From Priestia abyssalis (lineage in GTDB: Bacteria; Bacillota; Bacilli; Bacillales; Bacillaceae_H): 64,000 nt of DNA. A model generated the notes under the pieces. The model did not search any database, had not been told where the DNA came from, and was given only the letters and a program-made list of their open reading frames with translations. Below, piece by piece: positions 26,368 through 34,961 of this stretch. The stretch spans positions 2,680,614 through 2,744,613 of the forward strand of contig NZ_KV917369.1 of NCBI RefSeq assembly GCF_002019595.1, read 5' to 3'. The position numbers and the translations under genes are program-made. Each line of letters begins with the position of its first letter. Position 1 is the first letter of the stretch.

Positions 26368-26901
26368 TTATTTTATAGAATCTGCAATTTCTACTAGAAT
26401 TCTTGCGGGCACTTTGTCTGAAACACTCTTGTTGATACTTAAAATATACTGCCAATTGTCTTTTTCAAATGCCAATAGGTTGAATCCTCTAGTCTTATTG
26501 GTACTATAAATCGCTTTATTACCGTCTTTTAGTTTGAAAGTTTGGTCAATTTGCCCATCCCTGAACTCTATTCGATACATTGAAGGTACGACCCGAATTT
26601 CATAATGATTTTTTATATAATCTTTATTCATGTATGTAATTTCAAATGAATCATTTATTTCACCATCTAAATTAGTAAGTCTCCCAAGGCTGTGTGTAAA
26701 AGAGATTGGTGGTAATTGTACCGGTAACGCGATATCACGTTGAAAATGGTTATTGCTTTCTTCTAATGCCTCAAAGACTGATTTATAACCAACATCAACA
26801 AGGGACTTTTGGAATTCAGCACTAGTGTAATTAGCGGAAGCAGCTACGATAAAGGATAAGTTCAACATCATACTAACTAAAAATATTTTCAACAATTTCA
26901 C
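26368..26901 (-). CDS. Secreted uncharacterised protein
   Basis: 177 residues with a signal peptide (FLVSMMLNLSFIVAASA, likely cleavage after ASA). The mature part is beta-rich (ITYMNKDYIKNHYEIRVVPS, GFNLLAFEKDNWQYILSINK) and resembles DUF4367-type extracellular domains loosely; the array has a second secreted protein of this kind at 56478-56981. Function unknown. Confidence 0.65.
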   Translation of the reverse strand: MKLLKIFLVSMMLNLSFIVAASANYTSAEFQKSLVDVGYKSVFEALEESNNHFQRDIALPVQLPPISFTHSLGRLTNLDGEINDSFEITYMNKDYIKNHYEIRVVPSMYRIEFRDGQIDQTFKLKDGNKAIYSTNKTRGFNLLAFEKDNWQYILSINKSVSDKVPARILVEIADSIK

Positions 26902-27021
26902 TTCGTCACACCTTTTATCCTTTTTCTAAGTATCTTTCCCTAAAACTCACAATAATGCATATTCGGCCTTCTGCTAACCCTATCATTGATTGTTTTTATT
27001 TTTTATATCCACTTTAGAAAT

Positions 27022-27106
27022 CCTTCTTTCACTAATCTTATCCTTTAGCTCAATAAAAAAAGGTTGCCGTAGCAACCCCTGTTCTTCAGCTCAAGCCACC
27101 CGTTAG
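27022..27106. repeat. ICR interrupted by a structured insertion
   Basis: Half-site A degenerate (CTTTCACTAATCTTATCC), hairpin GGTTGCCGTAGCAACC (27062-27077), half-site B stops after CCCGTTAG at 27106; its last bases (TTCAAGAAAC) resume at 27167. Confidence 0.8.
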
Positions 27107-27166
27107 CCATCCATGCCACAGAGTGGCACCACAGAAGATGGAAGATCTACTGTTCTCCCATGGTAG
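27107..27166. other. Small structured insertion in ICR, copy 1
   Basis: Begins CCATCCATGCCAC; stem GCCAC (27115-27119)/GTGGC (27123-27127), then ACCACAGAAGATGGAAGA. Shares position and layout with 38982 and 40492. Confidence 0.6.
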
Positions 27167-27178
27167 TTCAAGAAACAA

Positions 27179-27539
27179 TTAATGATTATCGTAATATTCT
27201 TTTGGATTTGTTATTCCATTTTCAATGAAAAATTCAGCTTCGGATTTAATGATTTCAATGTAGTTACTCTTTTTAAAAGGTTTTGTTATTCTGATAATGC
27301 CTCTTAGATTTCCTTTTACTTTAGTTTTATTATTTTGAACATCAACAATAACTGATAAATATACCTTATCATTGTATTTTACTACCCCTGTGACTTGTTT
27401 TTTCTCTAAATCAATATTTGTATATTCAGGTTGAATTTTTAATGGGGCGAATATGGTCCATCCTCCTGAACTATGTTTTGATTTTAGTCCAACTTTAAAT
27501 AAAAAATAGCTAACAAGTTCTTTTAATTTAGATAGCATT
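27179..27539 (-). CDS. Uncharacterised small protein
   Basis: 119 residues from ATG 27539, which has TCGGAGGAAAAA upstream; the longer frame to 27571 lacks a site. Composition is basic and beta-rich (LEKKQVTGVVKYNDKVYLSV, NYIEIIKSEAEFFIENG). No family recognised. One unit between ICRs. Confidence 0.6.
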
Positions 27540-27580
27540 TTTTCCTCCGAATTCATTTTTATAAGGGACATTATAGCAAA

Positions 27581-27674
27581 CCTTAGTTAAACTAACCTGC
27601 CCCGTTTGTTCAAGAAAAAAGAGGTTGCCGCAGCAACCCGGATCTTAAACTCTAGCCTCCTTTAGTTGAAGAAG
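27581..27674. repeat. ICR, full
   Basis: Half-site A 27581-27613, hairpin GGTTGCCGCAGCAACC (27623-27638), half-site B to 27674. A TATAAT lies on the minus strand at 27570-27575, directly outside half-site A. Confidence 0.85.
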
Positions 27675-27680
27675 AATTGC

Positions 27681-27968
27681 TTAAAATGCAATTTTTTTCT
27701 TCGGAGAAATGTTTGTTTGGTCTATTAATGCAGCAACCTTTTTTCCTTTTTTAAATCTAACGTGATTAAGCCAGTAAACAAGAGCCTCCGCATCGTAATC
27801 AACACCATATCCTGCCTCTTCGTGGTATACCCAATACTTATGGTCATTGTTTCTATCGAAAAGCCAATCGAAAAATTCCATTTGAAGTTGACGAATATTT
27901 CTTCCTACTTTGGCAGGACATTGAATATATTGTGAATCCACGCCTCCTAGAGAAATCTCTACAATCAT
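27681..27968 (-). CDS. Uncharacterised small protein
   Basis: 95 residues; start supported by GAGGAGTAATTAAA. Contains PAKVGRNIRQLQMEFFDWLF and YGVDYDAEALVYWLNHVRFK, ending KKKIAF. Resembles small uncharacterised proteins found in immunity clusters of Bacillus; no name can be given with confidence. Confidence 0.65.
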   Translation of the reverse strand: MIVEISLGGVDSQYIQCPAKVGRNIRQLQMEFFDWLFDRNNDHKYWVYHEEAGYGVDYDAEALVYWLNHVRFKKGKKVAALIDQTNISPKKKIAF

Positions 27969-28016
27969 TTTAATTACTCCTCTTTTTCACATATTTCTTT
28001 AATATTCCCTGTTACC

Positions 28017-28105
28017 TTTCTTGGGCTAACCCGTCCGTTAGTTCACTAAGAAAAGGAGGTGCCGAGCCACCTCGGTTCTTCAACTCTTGCCCCCCGTTTA
28101 ACAAG
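28017..28105. repeat. ICR, full
   Basis: TTTCTTGGGCTAACCCGTCC half-site A, hairpin GAGGTGCCGAGCCACCTC (28056-28073), half-site B shortened to CCCCCCGTTTAACAAG. Confidence 0.8.
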
Positions 28106-28122
28106 ACTCATTCTGGTAGAGA

Positions 28123-28536
28123 TTAGAGAACAATCGGTTTATATGAAAGAGCTTTATCCACTATTTCTTCTGGAGTTAAGCCATCTTCCCAGAAAATATA
28201 ATTAGTAATCTCAGGGTCTACAACAGCGTCTTCTAGTATTTGAATCCAAAGGTCAGCCTGGTGTTCACTAACCCCAGGGTTATTTATGATTTTCTTAACT
28301 AGCTCAATCAACTCGTCTCTCGATAAATCACCAGGTTTTATATTTTTATAGTTCATCGCCCTTTTTGCAATATACTCAGGACCTTTATCGCTAAAAAATA
28401 ACTCTTCTACATTTGGATAAGGAACTTTTTCTTGAAACTTCCTCATCGCTCCCTCGTAAGGTTCACCTATATCACGCTTATAACAAACTTCTTCTGCCAG
28501 CTTTAGAATTTGTTTCTTTTTTGCTCTACGGCTCAT
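28123..28536 (-). CDS. Tandem colicin/pyocin-immunity-like protein
   Basis: 137 residues with an internal repeat. Second half, LSRDELIELVKKIINNPGVS ... DPEITNYIFW plus LTPEEIVDKALSYK, has the four-helix layout of E-type colicin/pyocin immunity proteins (Pfam 01320), which bind and block DNase toxins. The first half repeats its end: YPNVEELFFSDKGPEYIAKR matches DPEITNYIFWEDGLTPEEIV. Start after AAAGGTGAATAAAG. No cognate toxin is in the window. Confidence 0.7.
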   Translation of the reverse strand: MSRRAKKKQILKLAEEVCYKRDIGEPYEGAMRKFQEKVPYPNVEELFFSDKGPEYIAKRAMNYKNIKPGDLSRDELIELVKKIINNPGVSEHQADLWIQILEDAVVDPEITNYIFWEDGLTPEEIVDKALSYKPIVL

Positions 28537-28585
28537 CTTTATTCACCTTTTCGTATTAATAATTTACCTCTATTAATTATACTTG

Positions 28586-28665
28586 TTGTTGAGCTAGCCT
28601 GCCCCGTTTGTTGAACAAGAAAAGAGGCATTATTTATAATAGAAATGCCTCCGGTTAGTGAAATA
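28586..28665. repeat. ICR, full
   Basis: CTTGTTGTTGAGCTAGCCTG half-site A, hairpin GAGGCATT/AATGCCTC (28624-28651), half-site B reduced to GGTTAGTGAAATAAA. TATAAT on the minus strand at 28576-28581. Confidence 0.8.
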
Positions 28666-28679
28666 AAATGCACCTCTTA

Positions 28680-29090
28680 TTATTGCTCACCGGTACTGTC
28701 AGTTTCATAACAACTAATTTGTAACGGGATATTTAAACTGCCAATCTTTTTTAGTGCTTTAGGATCAAGCGTAAAATTACATTGTCCTACGTAAAAAACT
28801 CCAATAACTAAATCAATATCTTCTAGACCACATTTTTGAAAAGTGTCAATTTGCTGATTTAAAACATTCGCCACCCAATCCAAACCGAAATCCTCAGCCT
28901 GCGATTCCTCTTTTGGTGGATATAGTACACCATAGCCATAGGTTGAAACATTACCCCTATTGATTCCCAACTTAAATATATCGCCTACTTCAGTTTTCCT
29001 AACAAGTTCAATCCCAGTCATCTGTTCCAGTTTATTTGGTGAAAAATTTGAACCGGACAAGTGACACGCAACATCAATCTCTTTTATCAT
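28680..29090 (-). CDS. DUF4279-like immunity-array protein
   Basis: 136 residues from ATG 29090, preceded by AAAGGAGTCTAACT; upstream codons to 29168 are excluded for that reason. Pattern VACHLSGSNFSPNKLEQMTG, VGDIFKLG and GLDWVANVLNQQ fits DUF4279 (small proteins common in immunity clusters). Paralog at 32005-32418. Function not known. Confidence 0.7.
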   Translation of the reverse strand: MIKEIDVACHLSGSNFSPNKLEQMTGIELVRKTEVGDIFKLGINRGNVSTYGYGVLYPPKEESQAEDFGLDWVANVLNQQIDTFQKCGLEDIDLVIGVFYVGQCNFTLDPKALKKIGSLNIPLQISCYETDSTGEQ

Positions 29091-29169
29091 AGTTAGACTC
29101 CTTTGGAATAAAACTGTTGTAATATGAATTATTTTCTCTAATTCTATGCTAACATCCTTCTTTACCATT

Positions 29170-29235
29170 ACTGCTCTGTTAGCACAAAAAAAGGCGGCAT
29201 TCTTCTTAAAGAAATGCCCCCGTTAGCTTAACAAG
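29170..29235. repeat. ICR, half-site A reduced
   Basis: CTGCTCTGTTAGCACAAAAA stands for half-site A; hairpin GGCATTCTT/AAGAAATGCC (29195-29218); half-site B CCCCCGTTAGCTTAACAAG. Confidence 0.7.
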
Positions 29236-29262
29236 GTAATCAAAATTCATTTGCACTGCCTG

Positions 29263-29703
29263 TTAACGGATTATGTATTTACCCTTCGTAGATTCCTTGT
29301 ACCTCCTTTGTTCTTCTCTCACATATTCAACAGCCTTTTCAATCGTTACTATATCTTTCTCCAACCAATTCTTCCCCATTTCTAGAATCAAGGGGTGAAC
29401 AAAACCCATACCATTAACAATCATCACATATTCCAACAGGACATTTATAACACCATCATTAAGTCCAATTCCCTGTAAATCCTTCACCAGTGTTACATCA
29501 TCTTCAGATACAACATCGTTATGTTCTTTAAGTAAGTCAACTGGTGTTAAATTTTTATATCTATTGATAACCCATTCGTCTGGTGTCATTCCTGTTTTCG
29601 TTTTAAATTCTTCTTCAAGTTTTGCATTCCATTCACTTATTGTCATTCCGTGCCTAGCTTTAAATCTTTCTTCGAAGCTATCTTCCCACTCATCCTTTGC
29701 CAT
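29263..29703 (-). CDS. Protein with DnaD-like C-terminal domain
   Basis: 146 residues. The N-terminal third is charged and contains a short repeated motif (FKARHGMTISEWNAKLEEE, FKTKTGMTPDEWVINRY). The C-terminal part, GLNDGVINVLLEYVMIVNGM and WLEKDIVTIEKAVEYVREEQ, follows the DnaD/DnaB_2 fold pattern found in replication initiation and many prophage proteins. AGGGGTGGAGGA precedes the ATG. Role in this array is unclear. Confidence 0.7.
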   Translation of the reverse strand: MAKDEWEDSFEERFKARHGMTISEWNAKLEEEFKTKTGMTPDEWVINRYKNLTPVDLLKEHNDVVSEDDVTLVKDLQGIGLNDGVINVLLEYVMIVNGMGFVHPLILEMGKNWLEKDIVTIEKAVEYVREEQRRYKESTKGKYIIR

Positions 29704-29751
29704 TCCTCCACCCCTAATGTTTTTCTATATATTACCATAAATATCATTATC

Positions 29752-29843
29752 TCTTCTTCATGTATCCTGCCCGTTTGTTCAATAAGAACAGGAGGTGCCG
29801 CCGCAACCCTCATTCTTCAACTCAAGCATACGTTAGTTGAACA
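29752..29843. repeat. ICR, full
   Basis: CTTCTTCATGTATCCTGCCC half-site A, hairpin imperfect (GGAGGTGCCGCCGCAACCCT), half-site B ending GTTAGTTGAACAA. Confidence 0.8.
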
Positions 29844-29867
29844 ATCCTGACCCAATCCAACAATACA

Positions 29868-30338
29868 TTAATTTGAATTTGGTCTTAAATTAAAGTCCTT
29901 ATTTCTTAGAATTAAGTTATAATCAACTTCTTCTTCCAGAGTCGTTTCTGGATAGTAATGTGAAATAACTTTCTCTTTAGATATATCTTTTGGAACTCGT
30001 AAATATCGTGAATATAGTTCAGTACTTGACTGAAGTTTTTCATCTAATAATTTAAAACAATCTAGCGACTCTACAAATTTCCATTCAACCATTTCATCAT
30101 ATGGATTTAAGTAATCAACTTCTGCCTCTTTTGCTTCCTTTTCAGCAGTTACATAAGCCTGATCAAAGGACGGTGCCTTAACAAGAATAATGCTTTCCTC
30201 ATATGTCTTATGTGTATTGGAATAATTTTTATCAATTGTTTCTGGAGAAGGGGTTCCTGAGATGTTGCATTCGTGTAATAACTTTACTGCATACCATTCC
30301 CATTCCTTGGACATTTTTTTTCGAAGTCTTTTTTTCAT
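29868..30338 (-). CDS. DUF4288 family protein
   Basis: 156 residues from ATG 30338 (AGGAGGGGAAAT upstream; the frame to 30371 is longer but unsupported). DUF4288 hallmarks: WEWYAVKLLHECNISGTPSP, EESIILVKAPSFDQAYVTAE, EVDYLNPYDEMVEWKFVESL and a C-terminal TELYSRYLRVPKD. Function unknown; frequent in immunity clusters. Confidence 0.8.
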   Translation of the reverse strand: MKKRLRKKMSKEWEWYAVKLLHECNISGTPSPETIDKNYSNTHKTYEESIILVKAPSFDQAYVTAEKEAKEAEVDYLNPYDEMVEWKFVESLDCFKLLDEKLQSSTELYSRYLRVPKDISKEKVISHYYPETTLEEEVDYNLILRNKDFNLRPNSN

Positions 30339-30393
30339 ATTTCCCCTCCTAACGAGAATCTTATTTGTCATATATCATCTATAATATATTAAA

Positions 30394-30477
30394 CTTCTTA
30401 TTCAACTATCCTGCCCCGTTAGTACAATAAAAAAGCCTTACTCCTTATTGAAGTAAAGCCTCTGTTAGTTCAACAAG
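30394..30477. repeat. ICR, full
   Basis: CTTATTCAACTATCCTGCCC half-site A, hairpin AGCCTTACT/AGTAAAGCCT (30434-30461), half-site B TCTGTTAGTTCAACAAG. Confidence 0.85.
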
Positions 30478-30478
30478 G

Positions 30479-31150
30479 TTAGCCATTAAAACTACCTGTT
30501 TCAATAAAGATTCCTTCCTTATCAAGCCTTTTGTGATTGTAAGGAATATGGCTTAATTTCTGGTATTTTTCATTCCAAATTATATTTACGAAAGGAGATG
30601 GTTCTTTAAGAAAATAGTCAGGAGACACGCTCTCGTAACAATAACATTCGTTAGGGGATATTTCGCCGAACCCAAATAATTCAAGAACATCTTCTTCGAT
30701 TGCAATTCCACCGATTTTAAACTCATAAACGGAATACAACTCTTTAAGGAAACTTGTAAACCGTGAAAATTCTTCTTTTTTTATACCGATTTGGTCCCAT
30801 TCTGGTTCATCAAATTCATCTCCATAAAACCAAAAATCAACCAGTAGTGCATTTGAAGAAACCATTTCTATTTGTAATGTCGCCTTGCGTTTCCCTGATA
30901 AATAGACATATAATCTTAATCTTAATGTGTGTAAGTTAACCGATTGTGGGTCTTCTTCATCATAGGGATAACCCCTATCAAAAAAATCAATAATCTCATC
31001 AACGTTTTTGTCAACGATTTCAACTTTATTTGTGACCTTTGACAATTTATTTATAATATCCTGTATTGTTTTCGTTTTCGTTTCTTTAAGTTCCAACAAG
31101 AAACTAACTTCAAGGAAAGGACCGCCTTGCAACCATTGGAACCACTCCAT
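30479..31150 (-). CDS. Uncharacterised acidic protein
   Basis: 223 residues; start after GGAGGAATTATAG. Acidic and soluble, with QDIINKLSKVTNKVEIVDKN, LLVDFWFYGDEFDEPEWDQI and EDVLELFGFGEISPNECYCY. No family recognised. The stop lies one base after the ICR. Confidence 0.65.
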   Translation of the reverse strand: MEWFQWLQGGPFLEVSFLLELKETKTKTIQDIINKLSKVTNKVEIVDKNVDEIIDFFDRGYPYDEEDPQSVNLHTLRLRLYVYLSGKRKATLQIEMVSSNALLVDFWFYGDEFDEPEWDQIGIKKEEFSRFTSFLKELYSVYEFKIGGIAIEEDVLELFGFGEISPNECYCYESVSPDYFLKEPSPFVNIIWNEKYQKLSHIPYNHKRLDKEGIFIETGSFNG

Positions 31151-31199
31151 CTATAATTCCTCCTAAAACTTTGAATAAATACATTATATATTCTATTTT

Positions 31200-31235
31200 C
31201 TTGTTGAACTAATGCTGCCCCTTTAGTTCAATAAG
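31200..31235. repeat. ICR half-site A only
   Basis: CTTGTTGAACTAATGCTGCC then CCTTTAGTTCAATAAG. The sequence is close to the target used by both IS110 copies. Confidence 0.75.
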
Positions 31236-31259
31236 AAAATGCATATATCACTTAGTTTT

Positions 31260-31835
31260 TTATTTTTCATATTTAAAAGGTATTTCTTCTTCGTATGCCT
31301 TTGAATATTTTTCCACTAGTTTGGCTTGTTCCTCCTGATTAAAAATTTGTATATATCCATCAACAGGGATAACAGTATGCCAATTTTCACTTTCTAAATA
31401 TCTTGTTGCAAATAAATATGTTTTTCCTTTCTCAAGTAACTTGTCGCCCTCAATAAGAATGATTTTATTCCATTCATAGCCGCCCTGTTGGTTCACTTTG
31501 ACCGTTTCGTGTAAATCTCCTTTAATGTTATTCAAGACTTCTACTTTGAATTGTGTTTCTGGTCTTGCCCTTATTGATTTTGTCCCAACTTGCTCAGTAA
31601 CTTTACCTATAAATACATTATCTGAAATTCCGACAAGTTCACGTATATTAGAAGTATCCGCAACAGGATTACCTTGTGAAACGGTCTTAATGCTTGGTTC
31701 ACCTGGTATAATTTTATGCACATTACTTGGAGAAAGAAAAAGAAAGACTATTACTACAAACATAATTAACATAATAAAAAAAGACCATCTACGTTTTGGT
31801 TTATTTCGAATAAATTTCGATTTCAAAATATCCAT
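31260..31835 (-). CDS. Membrane-anchored uncharacterised protein
   Basis: 191 residues; basic N-terminus (KSKFIRNKPKRRW), one transmembrane segment (FFIMLIMFVVIVFLFLSPS), then an extracellular domain starting EPSIKTVSQGNPVADT with TQFKVEVLNNIKGDLHETVK and GKTYLFATRYLESENWHTVI. This beta-rich domain recalls OB- or cohesin-like surface proteins of Bacillus but no family name is certain. AGGGGTATAGATAA precedes the ATG. Confidence 0.7.
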   Translation of the reverse strand: MDILKSKFIRNKPKRRWSFFIMLIMFVVIVFLFLSPSNVHKIIPGEPSIKTVSQGNPVADTSNIRELVGISDNVFIGKVTEQVGTKSIRARPETQFKVEVLNNIKGDLHETVKVNQQGGYEWNKIILIEGDKLLEKGKTYLFATRYLESENWHTVIPVDGYIQIFNQEEQAKLVEKYSKAYEEEIPFKYEK

Positions 31836-31904
31836 TTATCTATACCCCTATGTTTTATTCTTTCTTATTAGACGTGTGCTCCTTTGCGAAAGTTCCACTA
31901 AATG

Positions 31905-31997
31905 GTTGTAAACTATCCTGCCCCGTTAGTCGAATAAGCAAAGGGGTCGTCTCAGCAACCCCCATTCTTAAAGTAAAGCCTCCGTTAGTTCAACAAG
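31905..31997. repeat. ICR, full
   Basis: GTAAACTATCCTGCCCCGTT half-site A, hairpin GGGGTCGTCTCAGCAACCCC (31943-31962), half-site B CCTCCGTTAGTTCAACAAG. Confidence 0.8.
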
Positions 31998-32004
31998 ATT
32001 TCCA

Positions 32005-32418
32005 TTAATTTTCTTCGTTCTCATCATAATTTTCATAGTGACTAATCCAAAATGCCATATTCAAATTGGCTATTTTCCTCAACAGTTCAGGTTCAAAAAC
32101 CATATTACCTGAACTAGAGTTAGGATTAGAATACACTGCGATATCCAAGTATACGTCATCAGCACCGCAGTCTTTAATCACCTGAATATAGGGGTAAACA
32201 GTGTCTACAACCCACTCTAGCCCTACCTGGTTATTTTCATCATATGGCAGGTTATCTGGAGGACATAAATCAGCCATTCCGTAAGCTAGAGGTCCTCTCT
32301 TTGACAACTCTCCAACTTCTTTTTTTCTTTCTAACTGCCATCCAGTTTTCTTTTCGAGTAAATCAGGTGAGAAACGGTCCCCACTCATTCTACATGAAGC
32401 TTCTATACGTGCTGTCAA
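32005..32418 (-). CDS. DUF4279-like immunity-array protein (paralog)
   Basis: 138 residues from TTG 32418, selected because GGAGG lies nine bases upstream. ARIEASCRMSGDRFSPDLLE, KKEVGELSKRGP and VGLEWVVDTVYPYIQVIKD align with 28680-29090, including the final LNMAFWISHYE region. Divergence is large, so this is an old paralog and not a recent copy. Confidence 0.7.
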   Translation of the reverse strand: MTARIEASCRMSGDRFSPDLLEKKTGWQLERKKEVGELSKRGPLAYGMADLCPPDNLPYDENNQVGLEWVVDTVYPYIQVIKDCGADDVYLDIAVYSNPNSSSGNMVFEPELLRKIANLNMAFWISHYENYDENEEN

Positions 32419-32479
32419 TTTACCTATCCTCCACAAACTAGTATTGATTGTTTTTATTTTCTATATTGGCTTTGTTAAT

Positions 32480-32550
32480 CCTTCTTGCGCTAACCTGCCA
32501 TTTAGTTCAATAACGCCAATAAAAAAAGGACTGACGAAACAGCCCATTTA
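32480..32550. repeat. ICR, right half lost
   Basis: CTTCTTGCGCTAACCTGCCA then TTTAGTTCAATAA, and an eroded hairpin GGACTGACGAAACAGCCC. No half-site B before the next stop codon. Confidence 0.6.
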
Positions 32551-32555
32551 ATGTG

Positions 32556-33107
32556 TTATTTTGTTACCACCACATACTGTCTCTCTCTAAATGAAAACCG
32601 TTCACTTAATTCGTCAAATAAGGGTTTTTCATTCATTTTAAAATTTCCTATATCATTTTTGAAATGCTTTGTTTTTAAGTCAATAACAATATTTAGTATA
32701 TCTTGCTTTTCCTTTAATTCATCTCCATCCAAGCAAGTGTATAATTCAATACTTTCACCGTCGTTAAGGTTTTCATCAATATATTTAAACAAATCCCTAT
32801 AACCTTTTCTCGAATGAGAACACTCAAGATGATATACAAAAGGATTGCTAAATTTATCCCTTATTTCATCATAACCATCTAATTCTGAAACGTGTATGCC
32901 TAAAAAATCTTCATCTGTTTCATAAACGATCATATATTGTTCATTTAAATTAGGCTTGTTAATATACTTATTTTTCTTAGTCTTTTCGGTTTTTGTACCT
33001 TTGATTTTAATGTCTGATACATTTGAAATTGGTACCAATTTAGGGTTTCTTCCAAAAGAGCCAGTTGGAATCTCCCTGCTTGAGGCTATATAGTGATGAA
33101 TTGTCAA
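32556..33107 (-). CDS. Uncharacterised protein with family-A-like C-terminus
   Basis: 183 residues from TTG 33107 (AAAGGAGTGAAGTTTT upstream). The N-terminal half is basic (IKIKGTKTEKTKKNKYINK), the C-terminal half (FLGIHVSELDGYDEIRD, LFKYIDENLNDGESIELYTC, LDGDELKEKQD) follows the layout of family A (51142-51567) around its LDSYLKEGDYCELYICWAGD block. A remote paralog is inferred. Confidence 0.6.
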   Translation of the reverse strand: MTIHHYIASSREIPTGSFGRNPKLVPISNVSDIKIKGTKTEKTKKNKYINKPNLNEQYMIVYETDEDFLGIHVSELDGYDEIRDKFSNPFVYHLECSHSRKGYRDLFKYIDENLNDGESIELYTCLDGDELKEKQDILNIVIDLKTKHFKNDIGNFKMNEKPLFDELSERFSFRERQYVVVTK

Positions 33108-33120
33108 AAAACTTCACTCC

Positions 33121-33190
33121 TTTTAAGAAGAAAAAGACTGCCGAAACGATTCCCTGTGTTGTTACACTAAAGCCCCCGTAGTTGAACAAC
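33121..33190. repeat. ICR, hairpin and half-site B
   Basis: Half-site A is reduced to TTAAGAAG; an eroded hairpin follows; half-site B reads TACACTAAAGCCCCCGTAGT and TGAACAAC. Confidence 0.6.
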
Positions 33191-33210
33191 GTCTAATCCT
33201 GTCTTCACTA

Positions 33211-33711
33211 TTATTTAGACGAAATTAGATGGGTTAAAGCTTTTTCAGTGTCTTCGTTGACATCTATTGTCATCCAGAGCTTGTCGTAGAAAATCACTTT
33301 TTCCTTTCCATTATCTAAATAAAAACAATATCCTTCGTATTCTACATCTGAAATCTGGACGATAGGATGTTCGTGATTGATTTTGCATAAACTTACGTTT
33401 CCTTTTAATGCTCTGAAGATATTTAAGAATTTTGGCAGAAATTCAATTTTTACGGGCACAGTAGGTGTATAATCACGTTTCTCCCTGGCATCGAGTCCTG
33501 TATATCGTTCCTCAATCCAAATATCATAATAATTATCTTCTTTAAAATCTTCCTTGTCCTTGTCGCTCAGATAGTATTTATAATACTTATTTATAATCTT
33601 CTCAATATGTTTAAAGGGAGGCAATGATCCACCATATAAAAGCACGACTTTTGTTTCCATAAATCTGCATAACACATCCTTTTCTATTCCATACCTCTTT
33701 TCAATCACCAT
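33211..33711 (-). CDS. Uncharacterised protein
   Basis: 166 residues at most. Contains YYDIWIEERYTGLDAREKRD, TVPVKIEFLPKFLNIFRALK and GYCFYLDNGKEKVIFYDKLW. No family recognised. The ATG/GTG starts near the N-terminus have no ideal ribosome binding site, so the true start may be a few codons inside (METKVV). Confidence 0.6.
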   Translation of the reverse strand: MVIEKRYGIEKDVLCRFMETKVVLLYGGSLPPFKHIEKIINKYYKYYLSDKDKEDFKEDNYYDIWIEERYTGLDAREKRDYTPTVPVKIEFLPKFLNIFRALKGNVSLCKINHEHPIVQISDVEYEGYCFYLDNGKEKVIFYDKLWMTIDVNEDTEKALTHLISSK

Positions 33712-33750
33712 AAGCCATGAGCTCTAAATTCAATAATATCATTCAAATAA

Positions 33751-33844
33751 GCTTCTTCAACAAACCTGCCCCGTTTGTTGAACAAGAAAAGGAGGTGCGG
33801 CAGCTACCTCCGTTGTTTAACTCAAGCCCCCGTTGTTGAAGAAG
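33751..33844. repeat. ICR, full
   Basis: CTTCTTCAACAAACCTGCCC half-site A with TTGTTGAACAAG right arm, hairpin GGAGGT/ACCTCC (33791-33811), half-site B CCCCCGTTGTTGAAGAAG. Confidence 0.85.
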
Positions 33845-33853
33845 ACAACCAAC

Positions 33854-34279
33854 TTAAGGATGGAAAATACATATCGAACCAATCGTAGACCGCCTGTTAT
33901 ACTTAACCTCATTTACTTCCAATTCCTCTTCTAATCTAAATAAGATTCCTGGGTATTCTTCTAAGTAATAACTATCTATATTCCAATCCACCAACCACTT
34001 ATCGGTGTCAATTTCAATATCCAATAAATCGTTCCCTAGCCCATAATTCTCTAGGAATTTCCCTTCAAAGCCTTTAAAAACACAAATTTGGTCTACCTTT
34101 CTTGTTTCCTCATCTACAAAGAAGGAAATGTTAGGAAGATGATAAACTATACACCCAGCCCTCTGTTCCTTTTTGTAAGGAATACTGACCTCTTGTATCA
34201 GCTTTCCTTCACTAATGCCCAAAGGAAATATCCCTACACTTTCGCCTGGAATAATTTTTTCATCTGCGTTTCTACCCAT
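33854..34279 (-). CDS. Uncharacterised immunity-type protein
   Basis: 141 residues from ATG 34279 (GAGGAGTTTATAT upstream). IIPGESVGIFPLGISEGKLI, FVDEETRKVDQICVFKGFEG, YGLGNDLLDIEIDT and a final GILFRLEEELEVNEV give a beta-rich fold seen in toxin-immunity neighbourhoods; the family name is not certain. Confidence 0.65.
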   Translation of the reverse strand: MGRNADEKIIPGESVGIFPLGISEGKLIQEVSIPYKKEQRAGCIVYHLPNISFFVDEETRKVDQICVFKGFEGKFLENYGLGNDLLDIEIDTDKWLVDWNIDSYYLEEYPGILFRLEEELEVNEVKYNRRSTIGSICIFHP

Positions 34280-34352
34280 ATATAAACTCCTCATTTAAGA
34301 AAATAAATTGCCACACCAACAAAGTCCTTATTGTATCCTACAAGTCATAATT

Positions 34353-34388
34353 CCTTTTTCAGCTAAAGCACCCCATTAGCTCAACAAG
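34353..34388. repeat. ICR half-site B only
   Basis: TTTTTCAGCTAAAGCACCCC then ATTAGCTCAACAAG. Contains the stop of the kinase-like gene. Confidence 0.7.
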
Positions 34389-34906
34389 AATCTAGGATTT
34401 TCTCTTATATTCAAAATGATTTCATCTAAATCTGATGGTTTTAGGTCAGTTGTATTATAAAAAAAGCGTTTATCTATTCCTTTACTTTCAAATTCATTTA
34501 CTAATTCCAAACATCTTAATCCCATCTGATGTTCTTTAATCCTTAAAGCGTCTCTTCTTAACAATTCATCACTATCAACCAATAAAACAATATATATAAT
34601 TTCAACATTCTTAACTTCGGCATAAACCTTTTGAGAAAATTCTTCTACCTCTTTTGGAAAAGCAACGTAATCAATAACGACATCCTTATTTGCCTGAACA
34701 AAATTGATACTTAAATCCGCTATATTTTCCCAAATTAATGATAGTAATTCTTCGCTTTCCCAGGGTGGAAGGTATCCTCCAATAACCATATGATTGATTA
34801 AATCACCTTCAATATAAGCACTTTGGTCAAGCTGTTCAGCAAGTCTCTTTGAGGTTGTGGATTTACCTACTCCTGCTGGTCCAGATATAATATAAATTTT
34901 TTTCAT
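34376..34906 (-). CDS. P-loop kinase / nucleotide-binding protein
   Basis: 176 residues from ATG 34906 (GTGGGTGGAAATA upstream). Walker A GPAGVGKST at residues 8-16, a Walker-B-like strand KDVVIDYVAF, and an Arg-rich lid region (LLRRDALRIKEHQMGLR). Resembles small adenylate-kinase-like or chloramphenicol-phosphotransferase-like kinases of phage and accessory regions. The substrate is not predictable. Confidence 0.8.
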   Translation of the reverse strand: MKKIYIISGPAGVGKSTTSKRLAEQLDQSAYIEGDLINHMVIGGYLPPWESEELLSLIWENIADLSINFVQANKDVVIDYVAFPKEVEEFSQKVYAEVKNVEIIYIVLLVDSDELLRRDALRIKEHQMGLRCLELVNEFESKGIDKRFFYNTTDLKPSDLDEIILNIRENPRFLLS

Positions 34907-34961
34907 TATTTCCACCCACTTTTTATATATACATATGTAATTCAATGTTAAAATCTTGAAG

